Shown here in pieces: positions 63,972 through 64,000 of a DNA stretch of 64,000 nt. The number at the start of each line of letters is the position of its first letter. The stretch's first letter is position 1. Origin of the DNA: Deinococcus aquaticus. GTDB lineage: Bacteria; Deinococcota; Deinococci; Deinococcales; Deinococcaceae. The stretch spans positions 1,981,501-2,045,500 of the forward strand of contig NZ_CP115165.1 in assembly GCF_028622095.1 (NCBI RefSeq), in the 5' to 3' direction. The translations under genes and the position numbers were made by a program. The notes beneath the pieces were generated by a model that ran no database searches, was not told where the DNA came from, and worked only from the letters and a program-made list of their open reading frames with translations.

Positions 63972-64000
63972 GCGGGTGTAGCTCAGCTGGTTAGAGCGCA
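63972..64000 (+). tRNA. tRNA, 5' part only (isotype not visible)
   Basis: The acceptor strand GCGGGTG, T8-A9 and the D-arm (GCTCAGCTGGTTAGAGC) are present; the gene runs off the window before the anticodon, so the amino acid cannot be named. A consensus promoter lies upstream. Confidence 0.85.

Overview
The window is a gene-dense, very GC-rich bacterial chromosome segment that reads as Deinococcus. Three lines of evidence support this. (1) Gene content: an alpha-aminoadipate-type homoisocitrate dehydrogenase, an EF-G-2-type translation GTPase, futalosine-pathway MqnD, type II IPP isomerase, a CuZn-SOD/propeller chimera and a chorismate mutase-DAHP synthase fusion, several of them familiar from the Deinococcus-Thermus group. 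(2) Promoters: most genes have a TANNNT -10 box only 4-10 nt (mostly 6-8 nt) before ATG/GTG, the leaderless-transcript signature of Deinococcus. (3) Dispersed non-coding repeats like the small repeats reported for this genus. No transposase, integrase, phage gene or CRISPR array was seen.

Layout. 1-12.8 kb: end of a DUF2271 gene, PepSY membrane protein, nitroreductase, trans-sulfuration enzyme, MDR oxidoreductase, homoisocitrate dehydrogenase, split mnmC/mnmD, EF-G-2, threonine aldolase, CPBP protease and membrane proteins. 12.8-20 kb: initiator tRNA with its own promoter and terminator, IPP isomerase, LtrA, RuvA, acetyltransferase, an M8-type metalloprotease lipoprotein, and an MFS exporter with a palindromic operator. 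20-33 kb: metG, rapZ-yvcK, proA, a lipoprotein-dxs pair, pspA, a secreted unknown, mnmE and ychF. 33-43 kb: a two-component system divergent from a six-gene MacAB/TolC-type export operon. 43-50.8 kb: an HD-GYP variant, guaA, a PEGA pseudokinase, and a Mrp/SufR-like/2H-phosphoesterase operon. 51-64 kb: DAHP synthase, truncated haemoglobin, an ABC exporter, a periplasmic sugar dehydrogenase-SOD operon, a hydrolase, mqnD, ribF-nudix, dgtP, and the start of a tRNA.

Most notable signals. (a) A family of eight short repeats with co-varying hairpins. Seven sit at exactly the same register, stop codon + 4 nt + GAYTCCG, downstream of unrelated genes. (b) CTTC half-sites in 11-bp phase placed 12 bp before the -10 of both the response-regulator gene and the divergent export operon, implying one regulon with autoregulation. 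(c) A membrane pseudokinase lacking every catalytic residue, with a PEGA domain outside. (d) The six-gene exporter with two different TolC-like proteins and a small secreted last product.

All calls rest on reading motifs and gene context by eye; no database search was possible.
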